NCBI GenBank assembly: GCA_036426205.1
Contig: CM071568.1
Coordinates: 115,914,443 to 115,978,442, forward strand
Direction: 5' to 3'
DNA from: Ascaphus truei
Lineage: Eukaryota; Chordata; Amphibia; Anura; Ascaphidae
DNA: 64,000 nt
A program made the translations under genes and the position numbers. The notes under the pieces were generated by a model. The model saw only the letters and a program-made list of their open reading frames with translations, made no database searches and was not told the DNA's origin. Below are positions 33,251 through 45,126 of the stretch, one piece after another. Numbering within the stretch: position 1 is the first letter of the stretch; every line of letters begins with the position of its first letter.

Positions 33251-34283
33251 AAAAGAGGATCATAAATAACATGTTTTAAGCCTCCCACTATGGAATAAAA
33301 ATCAACGGTGAATACTTGAGATTTGCATACGATATTGGTAATTTGCCACATGTTCAGAACATCTTTAGCAACAAATCCGAGAACTCACTGAAGAAAGTAA
33401 GTAGGTGGGCCTCTATACGTATCCAAAAAGATCAATGTGATGTTCAAATAATGTGTAAAACTCTACAAAGACCAAAATAAATAGAATGGAACTGAAAGAA
33501 GTCAAAGATTATGTCTAACTTGACCAGCAAATATCAATTGATGTGAAGCTTTTGAATTAAATCAATAGGAGAATGATGATGGGATGGAGTGCATTTGGAA
33601 GAAATTAGACAATATTACAGTGAAAAATTACACTGTGCCGTAAAAGGAAAGTGATTGACCTGTGTAAAACAAACACACACAATTGCACAGTACTACAGTA
33701 TTTAATACAGTCAATAGTATACTAGTGTACAATACAGTTACTTACTCTGGAAGTGTTTTTGCCCAGTTGATTCCACTGTCTGTCCTTCATGAATGTCGCA
33801 GGTGCACTGCGTTTTTGGTCTTTGTCTTTGAAGAACCGGTGACTCTATGTCAATTATTCGATAACGTATATTGCTACCACATGAGAAATAATTACCTCTT
33901 GGACGTAGGATTCATCCATGATACTTGAAGAAACAATAAATCAGTGTTTTAGTTGAAAAAGGAAAAGTGACAGGGCAATGTTAATATACAATTACTGATA
34001 ACAACACTGAAACTGAAGTGGGCTTGCCCTGAAATATAACTATTGGTCCTGGTCACATTCTAGAGATTTCCCCCCACACATGAACCTTGAGTGGATGCTC
34101 AGATTGAGGTTTCAGAGATAAACATTTTTTTCCTGAATGCCATAAAGAAAAATCATTCCAGGGACACTGATCTCTCGTCCAAAAATATGGCATGCTCAAA
34201 ATGTTATTCACTCTCAATCCATGCACATGCTTTGTCAACTCTTTTAATCTTAGTAACATCCATTATCATGGGATATGCTCTGC

Positions 34284-34322
<39 letters not shown>

Positions 34323-35180
34323 GGTTTAGAATGGGAAAATTGTATAATGTAATTCATATCACTTGTTATGTGCAAAACAAACTGTATAGTAACAGCACTT
34401 ACCTCACCATCCAAATCCAAATCTCATTATTTTAATGCTGGACTCAGACCTGAAATCCATGCAATAAGATGCAAATATTCCTAACCTCTGCAGCAGACCG
34501 CTCTCATGTTCAAGGCTGATCTCATCTTGAACTTTTTCTATAAGCTTTTGGTTTCACTAATGTTAACTGTTAAATAAATGTTACTTGTTGTCTTCTGTTT
34601 ATACAGTACTCAAATGTTAGAATCAGTCTTTTAAGTTCACACCATTCTACCAGTGGGCCCTGTAAGTAGTTTTTACTGGGGCTACTGATGAACCAATACT
34701 TAAGCATATGTTATATTGGTTCCATTGTATGGTTATTTCTGAAGCAACTGACAGAAGAAAAATATATTCTGGGAATACGTGAAATACACATAATATTCTA
34801 CAATGAACTTCATTGTTCTACAAAGCAACCTTAAGACACTTCCGAATGCTTAGTAAGTATGGACCTTTATGACCCATTCAAGTGTATGGGCTGTAAGGTG
34901 TCATGCAGTACACAAGATTCTTTTGTTGTACATGTACTTTGTACTGTAAAATATGGTGAGATCTTGTTTTGGTTGCTAATTGTTGCCATTATTAAAGAAC
35001 AACCTTTGACCTGTGCACCACTACTTTACACATTACCAGAATGTTGCAAGCAAGCCATATTGCACATTTCTCCATTATGTTGCACTCACAGCCTGCATAC
35101 ATGCTTAGTACTTATTTTGTTATTTCTTCTTTTGTGTGATGCCTCCTATATGCATGGTCTTTAATAACTCTTATCCCATG
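33251..35180. other. AT-rich stretch with (AAT)n at 34282-34318
   Basis: No gene is supported. Frames up to 101 codons occur but show no motifs. Confidence 0.4.
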
Positions 35181-35479
35181 TAACGCAAATAAAAACATCA
35201 CTCATGAGACCATTCACATATCCTCAGACATGTCTGTAACTCTGATTTTCATCATTTCTCTTAGCATAGAGTGATTCTCCACTACCAGCCGGGAGTCTGA
35301 GAATATACATGCAAATGAGCACACCATTGATCTAACATGTGATCCTTCTTTCTTGTACATTCTTTAATGTTCTTTCTAAGTGTGCTTCTTTTTTCTCAGT
35401 GGCTTCCTTATTTAATGAGGCATAACACCTTCTTTACTTTTGCCAAAGATGCTATTATGTGTCCCTGCTAAACCTTATG

Positions 35480-36200
35480 TATGATAGTGTCACACCCTTA
35501 TTACACCCCAGGTTAACATTAAAAAGATAACCTATTAGGCGTGGCCAGGGACCCACGTGAGAAGGACGTGTGCAATGGAGCTCCGTCCCAAAAATCATAA
35601 GGGGGGAATAAGCAACGGAAGTAATAAATATAACCCCTACAAAGATAAAATTTGCTTGGGGAAGACTCTTTGACTGGTGGGGACAAGGTTTCTTCCCAAA
35701 ATGTGAGGTCAAGTCCCACAAGAGAGATTAAAGAAATCAGGGGCCTGCAAGAATAAACCTAAGGCCGTCTATCACTGAAACACAATAAAGCATAAGTACT
35801 TGAAGCATGCTGAATGCATGGCTCAGGATATAACAGAGCTTGCAGAGGAGGTGGGGTGAGACTGCTTTGCCATGGGGTCTGGGACATCTTGAGGAGTGGT
35901 GAGGGACAGAGATTGGAGGCCGATACAAAGACCGCTGGCCTATTTTGCCTTACTTCAGATGCGTGCGTGGAGTGTGGAGTATAGCCGGTTTCCCCCGTTG
36001 GTATGAGTGCCTCTGCCTGGTCGGAGAGGGGTGGATGGGGACGCGTGAGAGAGGACCGATCAGAACCGGTTTGCTCAACCCATTCGCAAATTGCCACCAC
36101 CGGCTGCCAGCAGGGAGACGCACGTGTCCTGCACTGAGGCGTGGAGCCCCCCCTGCCTCTGGGTCTAATCCCACACCCCAGCACTATGGTTTGAATAAAA
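35480..36200. other. Unexplained GC-rich island, possible retroelement 5' piece
   Basis: The change from the AT-rich surroundings is abrupt. 35480-35740 holds CACACCCTTATTACACCCC and GGCGTGGCCAGGGACCC. 35820-36190 is GC-rich and ends in GGTTTGAATAAAAACAG, with a poly(A)-like tract at 36211-36220. Several frames of 60-140 codons overlap on both strands without a domain. An AATAAA-like signal plus an A-run at the right edge suggests a retroposed copy read on the plus strand. Confidence 0.3.
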
Positions 36201-36229
36201 ACAGTTTAAAAAAAAAAATTTTTATTTGA

Positions 36230-37960
36230 ATAAATACAGTTTTATAAAGTTTTTATTTCATTATTGTTTTGTAGCCATTGTTTAGTCCGTTTTTTCATCC
36301 TTGTTTGGCACGTTTTGGCAGGCTGATGAACATGACCATGTGCAGAAAATGTTCAGTGATGTTTCTCTTTTGCTGTGCGTTACACTTTCTCGGTTTTGCG
36401 ATTTGATTAACATGACCAACATGTTTGTGTAGGATGTAATGTATCTATTGCATCTATTCTTCTCTAATAACAACTCAAAATTATTTTACATTTGCACCTT
36501 AAAAGAGACAGCAAGAAGAAGATGTCTTATTATTTCAAAGTATTTGCATTATTTTAGTCATTGTTTTTGTCCTGTTGTTGCAGATTTATGACAAGGCTGA
36601 TAAACATAACATTGATAATGGAATAGCTGAGGTTGCTTCCCTTTACTTGTCAAACCTGTTACTATTCATGCACAGAAACTCACTGATACTATACAACCCA
36701 CCAGTCCCATAGAAACACACTTGCGCAGAAATTACGTATACACCATATGCCTTCTATACAAGTGGTATAGTACATGCATGCGCAGACATCTTCTCAATTA
36801 TTAATTATAAATTCTCACCATTTTTTATGGTGAAACTGTACAAGCAGGCCGCAAGAATGTCAGTTGAAGAAGATTGTTTGTTTGGAAGAAGATTATACTA
36901 TTTCACAAAGCATGTTATATTTATCTCTAATCTGTCATTTTACGTAATCTAATAACAATGTCATACTTTAAAAATATGTTTATAGGTCAACGTGAAGTTT
37001 TATAGGGAATATGTGGTTTGGTTACATTCAAACAATGGATATAGCATATCATATGAATTTTACATAATAATGGATGAGTTTACACATTGCCTTTAATGTA
37101 GATTAAAATACACTAGCACAGGAGCACTGCCTATCATTACTGCAGATTGCTACGGTTTATGATAAACTATTTGTTTTCAGTCTCAATACCCTGCTTCACC
37201 CCCCGCAAATGTTTACAAATTAAGATGAACTGATGCAGAGTCAGTAATCCTCTAAAGAAAGCACATTACCTTGGTGCACCCCAACCTTATTATTTTTTAC
37301 ATTTTATATACGCTTACGTGAATATGAAGTGTGTAAAGTGATAAGTGAATAAAATTTAATATAAAATTCTTAACACGTGGTGCTGTTGGCTCTTATTGGA
37401 ACTTGCTGTGAGTGGTATGAATGATTAGCCACTTGCCAATGCCACTTTATCTTCTTTTGATATATTTACAATCAAATCAATCATATGAATATAGCCAATG
37501 TAAACATGACAATTATGCCTTAAGTTTTATGTGTGCTGGTTGTAAAAATCACTGGTAAGGTTAAAGCTCAAACAACCTGGATATACTACACTGTCATATA
37601 AATGCGGTGTATTAACAGCTCACTCCAACATCACTGCCTAATTTTACTATAGACTAGAGAAAAAAAAGCCAGTGTTGTCAATTATTGTTTAACAATCAAA
37701 GTAACCATTCAACTTCAGCCCTAATGTTAACTAAGCTGGCTATAAATGCTGTGTCCTCCCACCCTTTTTTGTTCAATTGTGGAAATGTTATTGTATGTTA
37801 TTTTTTTATCTATGTCTGTGGTGTGGGTGTTATGCACATTAATATGGTTGTCTCAGCATGTCATACATACGGATCCCTATAAGCTCATATTGACCCCCCA
37901 AAATAACCACAACATAATATGTGTATAAGTGTCAAAGAGTGAGTGCTTACTGAGGCATGG
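36230..37960. other. AT-rich stretch, nothing recognised
   Basis: No coding frame with a domain and no repeat boundary is seen. Confidence 0.4.
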
Positions 37961-37984
37961 CAATATATATTTAAAAAACCAAAA

Positions 37985-38160
37985 GATATATATACATCCA
38001 TACATACATACATACATACATACATCCATCCATCCATACATAATATATATATATATAATATCTATTATATCCCATAATATATATATATATATATATATTA
38101 CATATTTATATATATATATATTATTATATCTCATCTCTTTCTATCCTCTCTAATATATAT
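37985..38160. repeat. ACAT/TA compound microsatellite
   Basis: The (ATAC)n and (ATCC)n units at 37995-38040 are followed by three (TA)n tracts up to about 38125. Confidence 0.9.
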
Positions 38161-38164
38161 CATC

Positions 38165-40755
38165 TTCTATAAGCAAGAGTACGTTCCGTATGTTCCTTCT
38201 CTTTCGTCTCCCCTGCCTTTCTACCATAATCCCCCGTTATTCCTCTTTTCTTGCCTTCCCATACGTCCCCATAGAAGGATTATAGTTGTGGCCGGGAAAC
38301 ACGGCCGCACCACCGTAGAGATAGAGACTTAGCACTGGCCATGGGATATTAGTGTCTTTGGATGTAGCACTGAGCTCTGTCTGTGTTTCATGTTCTGTCT
38401 CTGGTTTTAAATTGTCACAGCATGTGTAAGATTTGTTACCAGCTAACGTTGGTGGTAGGGTTATCTGTTGTTCGTCCCCAGTTGGCTCATGGGAAGGTAG
38501 TAAAGTAGCAATGCCAATAGCCTTGTGACAGGGCTTGCTCTGACCTTTGGCTGTTATGATGTTACAAGCCTATTGACTCTAGTGGTCAGTGGTGGCCAAT
38601 AGGTGGATGTTTGAACTGTACGTTTAAACTGTTTTGTAATGTAAATATTAGCTGGCAAGTTGTATGATGTTAATTCAATAAAATGCTGTGGCCGTGATTA
38701 CATCCAAATCGGTGTGTGTTTTTTTGTGATTTGGGTGGAATGTTCGATGAGCAGGGAATGTGGTGGAATCTGAAATTCATGCGTCACACAGGCAAATATT
38801 AAGCCACAATGCATTAGACCGAAATCTAAATTTTACTTCTTATTAAGGGAAATGCCACTACCTCATGGTAAGTACAGGATCTCAGGAACAAGGGGGTCCA
38901 CAGGCACTGAAAATAGTGTGATTCATCTACAGGGACCCCAAAGGTCCTATTTAAAAAAAGGGGGGGGGATAAAAAAACAACATGAGCAGTTAGTATTGCA
39001 GCATTAAACAGACTGAACAACTGAACATTTCAGTTTTATAGGGATGAGAAAAAAAGTATGGGCAATACTCCTGCTAAAGTGTTCCCTAGTAAATGTTTAG
39101 ATTACATTTCCTTTCCTAATGCTTTCTATTTTTTTTAATTTAATTAAAAGGAAACTAAAAGCTTTAATCTAATATGTCAGTATCAAACAAGATAAAAGAT
39201 CTGTGAAGTGGAACAGAAAGATGCAAACATACACATTTGTAATGATTTTTTTTATTACGTTACATGCGCAGAGTTAATGATTTGGTAGGTGAGTTGTAAA
39301 CTCATGATTTCATTCCATAATTATAAGTGAAATGTTCAATAATAATGCTCAAGCTGTGCTATTTTGCAGCTAATAATTATACACAACAGCGTGAGGCATG
39401 ATAGCAAGCAGAAATCTTTTCCTTGCTAAATGCATCATGCATATGAGTTCTCTTTGCTTTGAAATGATAAGCAAGCTGTTGCTTAAAGCCGACTCATTCT
39501 TTAGGTAGTTGATTTGACATTAACACGATTGCTAAAAAAATATGAATGTGCCAATTACTAATACAGGTGTTTTAATTGAGTGAATATTAGATTAGTAGCT
39601 AAGAAAGGGGCCCATTTTGACTAAGTGGCATTCTCCGATATGACACTTTTAAGTGTAAGAAGACATTCTTATAATTTACTTGTACAGACTGTAATATTTC
39701 TTCAGACTCTGGAAGGTGTCTTTGGAATAGCACAAATTAGTAAGTATGACAAACATAAATACATAAATAAACAGTAAAACTCAATGCCCCTTATTTTGCA
39801 AAGTATGAATAGCGTCGATCTAGTGATTTTTGCCACTTTACAGTATAAGGGCCAGTAAATAATTTCTACATGCAATACAGTACATTATAGGGGGTATTCT
39901 TGTAGCTGAGAGTTTGTCTTTGTCAAACCGTGCAGTTTGACATGGTCATAATTCATGGAATGAATTTGAATTTGACAACTATCTCTATTGTGTTTTACAA
40001 ATCGCATTGTTTCATCGGGTAACGGGTATATTAAAACAGAGAATACCAGTGGTTAAACAGCCAACCCACGTGAATTGTACTATGTTTTGCAACGTAACTC
40101 GAATAAACATTTTTAAAAACTTGCGGTACACCTGCCTTACCTAAAGTCAGTGTACTTTAATTACATAGATGTGTGTATATATACATATATATCACATTTT
40201 CATTCTTCAGTAAGCCATGTTACTTTATTATTACTTGATGAGTATTGTATGTTACTGTTATTGAAAATGTAGCAATGTATTCTGATATAAGCTACACGTT
40301 GGACACAATGTAACTCATATGTTGTCACAATGTAACTCATATGTTGTCACAATGTATTTGTATATGCAGTTAACTATTCTGAGCAGTTTCTTCTGTGTCC
40401 AGATATCCTCTTAGTGTATTTAACATTAATAGCGTCTGAAAACTGATACTATGGGGCATATTCTAGTAGTACAGATTGACATGGTCATAAATCACTGAAT
40501 AAAATTTGATAACTTGCTGTATTCTATATTAAAATTGCAGTGTTTAGATTGTGTTTAAACTCTGCAGTACATCGGGCAAGTACTGTATCTGTTCATCTTT
40601 TACCCCCCATGTTCCCTAGTTGTGGTAGTATCACTGTTTACAAAGTATTGCAAACAACAATTGGCATATAGGTCAAATGGAAGATAGCTAGAAAAATTAA
40701 TTACACAAAAAATTATAGCCGCTCAGAGACACTCAAGCAGAGTGACATAGAGAGA
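38165..40755. other. Non-coding stretch with diverged direct repeats
   Basis: No gene is seen. 39930-39990 and 40462-40520 are diverged direct copies (TTGACATGGTCATAATTCA against TTGACATGGTCATAAATCA). A 21-bp unit, ACTCATATGTTGTCACAATG, is tandemly duplicated at 40312-40355. Confidence 0.5.
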
Positions 40756-41034
40756 ACATGTCCTGATCTGTGTGATTGAATTAATGTTTGATTTAAAGAG
40801 CTGTTTGCAGGGCCGCCAACAGAAATCATGGGGTTTAGGACAAATGAAAGGGGCAGACCCCCCCCCAACCCATAGTGCACCTACCACGGAATTGTTTTTA
40901 GCGCGCAACTTTTACTTAATTGTTTTCTTGTTATTGTGATAGGGAAAAAAACATTACAATGCAATCTGTTTATTTTAAAATTTTCAACAAAAGACAAAGA
41001 TACCCAATCCTGCATCCAATGTGACAAAAGGCCT

Positions 41035-41545
41035 TGGGGGGATTCAGTATGGGCCTGGGGGAGGGGGGGGCAGGGCCGGGGGAGGGGGTTTGGGGGGGAG
41101 TTGGATGATCAACTTTGGTAGGGCATGGGCGGGAGAATTTGGAGGGGGGAGGGAAGGCACATGGGGGCCTGCAGCCTGCTGTAGTTGGCAGTAGCAGAGG
41201 AGGAACCAGGAAGGTAGGGCCGGGGCCTGATGCCTTGAGCATTGCACGTGGGGGGGCCTGCAGCCTGTACCCATGTTTGTCGGTAGCATGGACTAGATGG
41301 GGGGGTGAGTTGGATGATCTACTTCGTTAGGCACATGGGGGGCCTGCAGCCTGCTGTACCGGGCATAAACAGAGGAGGCACCTGCTCCAGATGGCCCGTG
41401 GTGGACAGAGTAGAATGCTGGGAAGGTAGGACATGGGGGTTGGGGGCAGTTTGATTGCCTGCTTGGTTAGGGAATGGTGTGGGGGGGGGGGGGGTTGGTT
41501 ATAGAGGGGCCTGTGGTATGGCATTTGGGGGGTCCTGCAGCCGGT
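41035..41545. repeat. G-rich imperfect tandem repeat inside the hAT element
   Basis: About three copies of a ~200-bp unit occur, with GAGTTGGATGATCAACTT at 41097, GAGTTGGATGATCTACTT at 41308 and CAGTTTGATTGCCTGCTT at 41447. Each is followed by GCCTGCAGCCTGCTGTA or a variant. Many runs of four or more G on the plus strand have G-quadruplex potential. Confidence 0.7.
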
Positions 41546-42003
41546 AGGCTGCCATTAGGCTCATTTAGGGCTGGTGGGGAAAACTCAGTCAGTGACACAA
41601 TGCACACAGGGACAGAACACACAACAGTTCACACTGCCCACACAACAGTACAGGGTAATACAGATAGAGAAAAGACACAGCGCACCAGATTCAAAGGCAA
41701 AAATGTGTATTAGAGGACACACAAACATACATAACTTACTCACATCACACCGAATGAGAGCTGCGCCGACCTTTAAAAAAGAAATAGAACAAATTCCTAC
41801 AGTAGTAAGAACTAATAACAAGATTAGATTTTTACATAACAGTTTATTTATTGTACTACATTTATACTTTTGTGCAAAACAGAAGAGCTGCATGCTCTTT
41901 ACATGGAGAAGCGCAGTGATTATATTTGTTTTACATTTATACTTTACTACAATTAGTCCTTGTTACATAGTTACGTGTGTGTGTGAAAATGTCGGATGAC
42001 CTC

Positions 42004-42636
42004 TGTAACAGGGGACTTATCCCTGTTCACAAATGTGCCTCTAATCCAGCAGTGTGGTGGTTAACTGCTGGTAGGCAATTAACTAACACCACCTGCCTGA
42101 TTGCTTAGAAAAGCCTGTCTTTTGAGACAGGAAGTGAGACTCCTTAGCTCACACCTGAGCTGAACTTTGGAGACAGAGCAGAGATTCCTTAGTCCACAAT
42201 GGGGCTGAACCAAGGAAGGGCAGATGTCTTGAGCGACAATCTGACCACAAGACAAAGGGGACAAGATTCTAAACTTGGAGCCTGACATTTCCTGTGCACA
42301 CAAGGGTGCGGTTCCAGGAGAGCAGAGAAGCTTCCCCTACAGCAGCCCAGCTAACAGATAAGACTTTTTCGTATAAGACTATTATCTATGTCTGTGTATT
42401 GATAAATGTCTCCATGATTTGGGGCTGGTAAATAGCTTAGCTAACCAACCCAGTCAGAGAGGGCTGAGCTACATGTATAGATAGTCTCCAAAGCAGAGAT
42501 AGGGGTTTTTGGTTGGCTCACTATTTCGCTTATGTTGATTTTTTTTGCTGTTTAAAGCAACAGGCACAATAAAGCCTTGTTATAATTTCACCTTACAACA
42601 GTCTCCTTTGTGTACCTCTGCACATGTCCTCCTACA
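42004..42636 (+). mobile_element. Solo LTR, 633 bp, with 5-bp target duplication
   Basis: It starts TGTAACAGGGGACTTATCCC and ends GTCCTCCTACA. The bases ACCTC flank it at 41999-42003 and 42637-42641. A polyadenylation signal AATAAA (in CACAATAAAGCC) lies about 70 bp before the end, which sets the plus orientation. No internal sequence remains, as after recombination between two LTRs. A paralogue of the host sequence without the LTR is at 51830-51960. Confidence 0.88.
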
Positions 42637-42944
42637 ACCTCACTAATCGAAAATAAATAAAAAGCCAGATGTGAATGACTACTTTCCTGAACCCTTTAAC
42701 CACTGTCTGGATGCCCCCGCTTCACAATTTCTAAAGCAGCAATCTCACCTGGGATCTTACCTGATCCGCAGTCCTTCAATGTCCAGGTACCCTCATTCCC
42801 GCAATGTTATATACTGGAGGGGAGGTGTTCCCTACATGTCTTTTGGGTTAGGGGGGGATTCCGATGTCTCCCGTGTGAAGGTTGAGAGTCAGATCTGGAA
42901 GAAAGCAGTAAAGGTTATTTCGGTGTAGGTATAGGGCAGTAAAG

Positions 42945-43065
42945 ATAAGACAGAGAGAGTGTGGGTGAGAGAGTGTAGGTGAGAGAGAGACAGAGAGAGA
43001 GACAGTGAGAAACAGAGAGAGAGAGCGAGAGAGACAGAGAGAGAGAGTGGGGTGGTGGGTGAAGA
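42945..43065. repeat. GAGA-rich simple repeat
   Basis: Runs of GAGAGAGACAGAGAGA variants within the hAT element. Confidence 0.85.
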
Positions 43066-43069
43066 GGTG

Positions 43070-43425
43070 GGTGGATGACTCTTGGAGGGGTGACTGACTG
43101 ACAATTGGGTGGGTGGGTGACTGGCTGTCTGACACTTTGAGTGACTGACACTTTGGGTGAGTGACTGACACTTGGGTATGTGGGTGAGTGACACTTTTGA
43201 CTTACTGACACTTGGGTGAGTGACTGACACTCGGGTGGGTGACTGACTAACATTGGGTGGATGGGTGACTGACACTTGGGGGGGTGGGTGACTGACACTT
43301 GGGTGGGTGACTTACACTTGGGTGGGTGGGTGGATGACTGACTGACACTTGGGTGGGTGACACTTTGGTGAGTGACTGACTCTTAGGTGGGTGGGTGACT
43401 ATGACTGACTGTGGGTTGGTGACTG
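43070..43425. repeat. Minisatellite, GTGACTGACACTTGGGTGGG unit
   Basis: About fifteen variable copies of a roughly 20-bp unit, with GTGACTGACACTTGGGTG as its core. Open frames across it on the minus strand are a by-product of the repeat and not genes. Confidence 0.9.
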
Positions 43426-43429
43426 TATT

Positions 43430-43735
43430 CATACACACACACTCACACACACACACACGGACAAATGGGGCAATCGGAGCAGGGGGGATAATCGGATCAA
43501 GGGGGGTAATCGGAGCAAGGGGGGCAATCGGAGCAAGGGGACAATCAGAGCAAGGGAGGGCAATCAGAGCAAGGGGGGCAATCAGAGCAAGGTGGGCAAT
43601 TGGAGAAAGGGACGGGCAATTGGATAAAGAGGCGGGCAATCGGAGAAAGGGCGGGCAAATGGAGCAAGGGGGAAATCGCAGCTAAGGGGGCATGGAGGCA
43701 TGGGAGGTAAGGGGGAGGCAAGGGAGCCAAGGGGC
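43430..43735. repeat. Minisatellite, GGGGGCAATCGGAGCAA unit
   Basis: It begins with a (CA)n stretch at 43432-43458 and continues with about twelve copies of an 18-19-bp unit, CAATCGGAGCAAGGGGGG and variants. Confidence 0.9.
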
Positions 43736-44344
43736 AGTATTTACCTTACTTGCTCCATGCAGGATCCAAAAGAAAAGGTGGGCTTCACTTTGCAAATTCG
43801 TATAAGAGCTTGGGTGCGCGCCAAAAAAAAAAATCCTGGCAGCGTTCCAAAACCAATCAGGTAGGTGGATTTTTCATTTTTTTTTAATTGGAAGAGAAAA
43901 GCATGAAGCTGCTTGGCGGATCGCCAGCGCGCAAAATCCTGTCGCCCCGTGGTGACCTGGCGACCAGATTTGTCGAGGGGCATGGCCGCGCAGGGCGCCC
44001 GGGCGTCCAGGCCCCTTGACTCACAGGGCCATGGACGCAAACTCCGGCAGACACCCCTGTTGGTGGCCCTGGCTGTTTGTATTAATTGTGGAGTTCGAGC
44101 CAGAAGGAATGTTGTGCTGTGCTCTATATAATAGTGTATATTAGCAGAAGTGGCTGAACTTGGGGTGTCTACAGTTGGTTTATTTATTTTTAATTGTGTG
44201 GGAATTGAAAGTCTCTAACTTTTTTTTTCTCTCCTGCCTGGTTGAGTCTGCAGTGGGTGTGGTTAGTTGATTGCTTACCGGACACACCTGTTTGGTGTGT
44301 GTGTCCCTTTTTAAAACAGAGGCTTGTAATGAATCCGGAGCAAG

Positions 44345-44430
44345 TGTGTCCTGATCTGTATGATTGAATTACTGTTTGAGTTCAAGTGCTGTTTGTTTTA
44401 AATGGGGAGTAAGAACCAGAAGAAATGTTG
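44345..44430. repeat. Diverged copy of the hAT target region (unoccupied)
   Basis: CCTGATCTGTATGATTGAAT and GTGCTGTTTG, followed by AACCAGAAGAAATGTTG, matches the left flank (40757-40807) joined directly to the right flank (44072-44112). It therefore shows the target before insertion. Confidence 0.65.
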
Positions 44431-44779
44431 TTTGTATTAAGTGTGGAGTTAGAATCAGGAGTTGGAACAAGGAAGGTAGTAAACAAGGTACAGTATAGTA
44501 TATTGAAGTACAATACAATGTTAGTACTTTATACTCCATAGTATGCCATTCAATGCACATCTTGCCACATGTATGTGCACTTGGAGCAGAAGTTCCAGGG
44601 AACATACCACTGTGGGAACTGTGACAGGTGGTCTCAATGGATTCTAAGATTACTGATCTGATGAGGCAACTTGCAATATTGAGGGACATTGACAATTTTG
44701 AAAGGAGTTTAGTGCTCACTGAGGTAGGATCGAGGAAATAGAAGAGGAGGTGGAATACTGGATTTGGTACAGTAATATC

Positions 44780-45126
44780 AAACAATCTAGAAGTAATAAC
44801 AAATATTAACGTCTGGGAACATTTGGTTAACAGTGATCATAACAGTCTCATTTGAAATAAATGATCAAAAACCATATTACACGGGTTGAACAAAGAGTTT
44901 ACATTTTAGAAAGGCAGATTTTAATAAATTGAGGATTAATCTACAAGGTATAAATTGGGATGATGTTTTTGCAGGGAAAAATCTGGAAAATAAATGGGCA
45001 GTCTTTAAAATATTTTTTGAAAGCAGAAATCAGTATATAACCTTGGGTAATAAAGTCTAAACCAATGTGGTTAAATAAAAAAATAGGGAGGAAATGGAAA
45101 AGAAGAGGCAAGCTTTTAGATTCTTA
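44780..45126 (+). pseudogene. CR1/L2-type LINE ORF2 fragment, upstream of RT
   Basis: Interrupted frames read VWEHLVNSDHNSLI (the SDHN of the endonuclease), FRKADFNKLR-like and NLENKWAVFKIFFESRNQYI-like segments and SKPMWLNKKIGRKWKRRGK-like text, which is the endonuclease end and linker of CR1/L2 ORF2. It contains many stops. It continues at 46788 after the inserted DNA element. Confidence 0.6.

Larger units (their letters stand above)
40808..44071. mobile_element. hAT-type non-autonomous element, 3264 bp, 8-bp target duplication
   Basis: The ends CAGGGCCGCCAACAG (40808) and CTGTTGGTGGCCCTG (44057-44071) are inverted with one mismatch. They are bordered by perfect GCTGTTTG repeats at 40800-40807 and 44072-44079. 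CAGGG termini and 8-bp duplications are diagnostic of hAT elements. No transposase is present. The interior is minisatellites, simple repeats, an inserted solo LTR and a GC-rich block at 43900-44070. A related unoccupied target sequence lies at 44345-44430. Confidence 0.88.

Noticed and set aside
37877..38153. Tyr/Ile-rich frames
   Set aside because: They are products of the (TA)n/(ATAC)n microsatellite.
42848..43298. Overlapping minus-strand frames rich in Ser, His and Pro
   Set aside because: They follow the 20-bp and GAGA tandem repeats in all frames, so they are by-products of the minisatellite.
42900..43430. Regularly spaced repeats resembling a CRISPR array
   Set aside because: The units are contiguous variants with no unique spacers, and the setting is eukaryotic.
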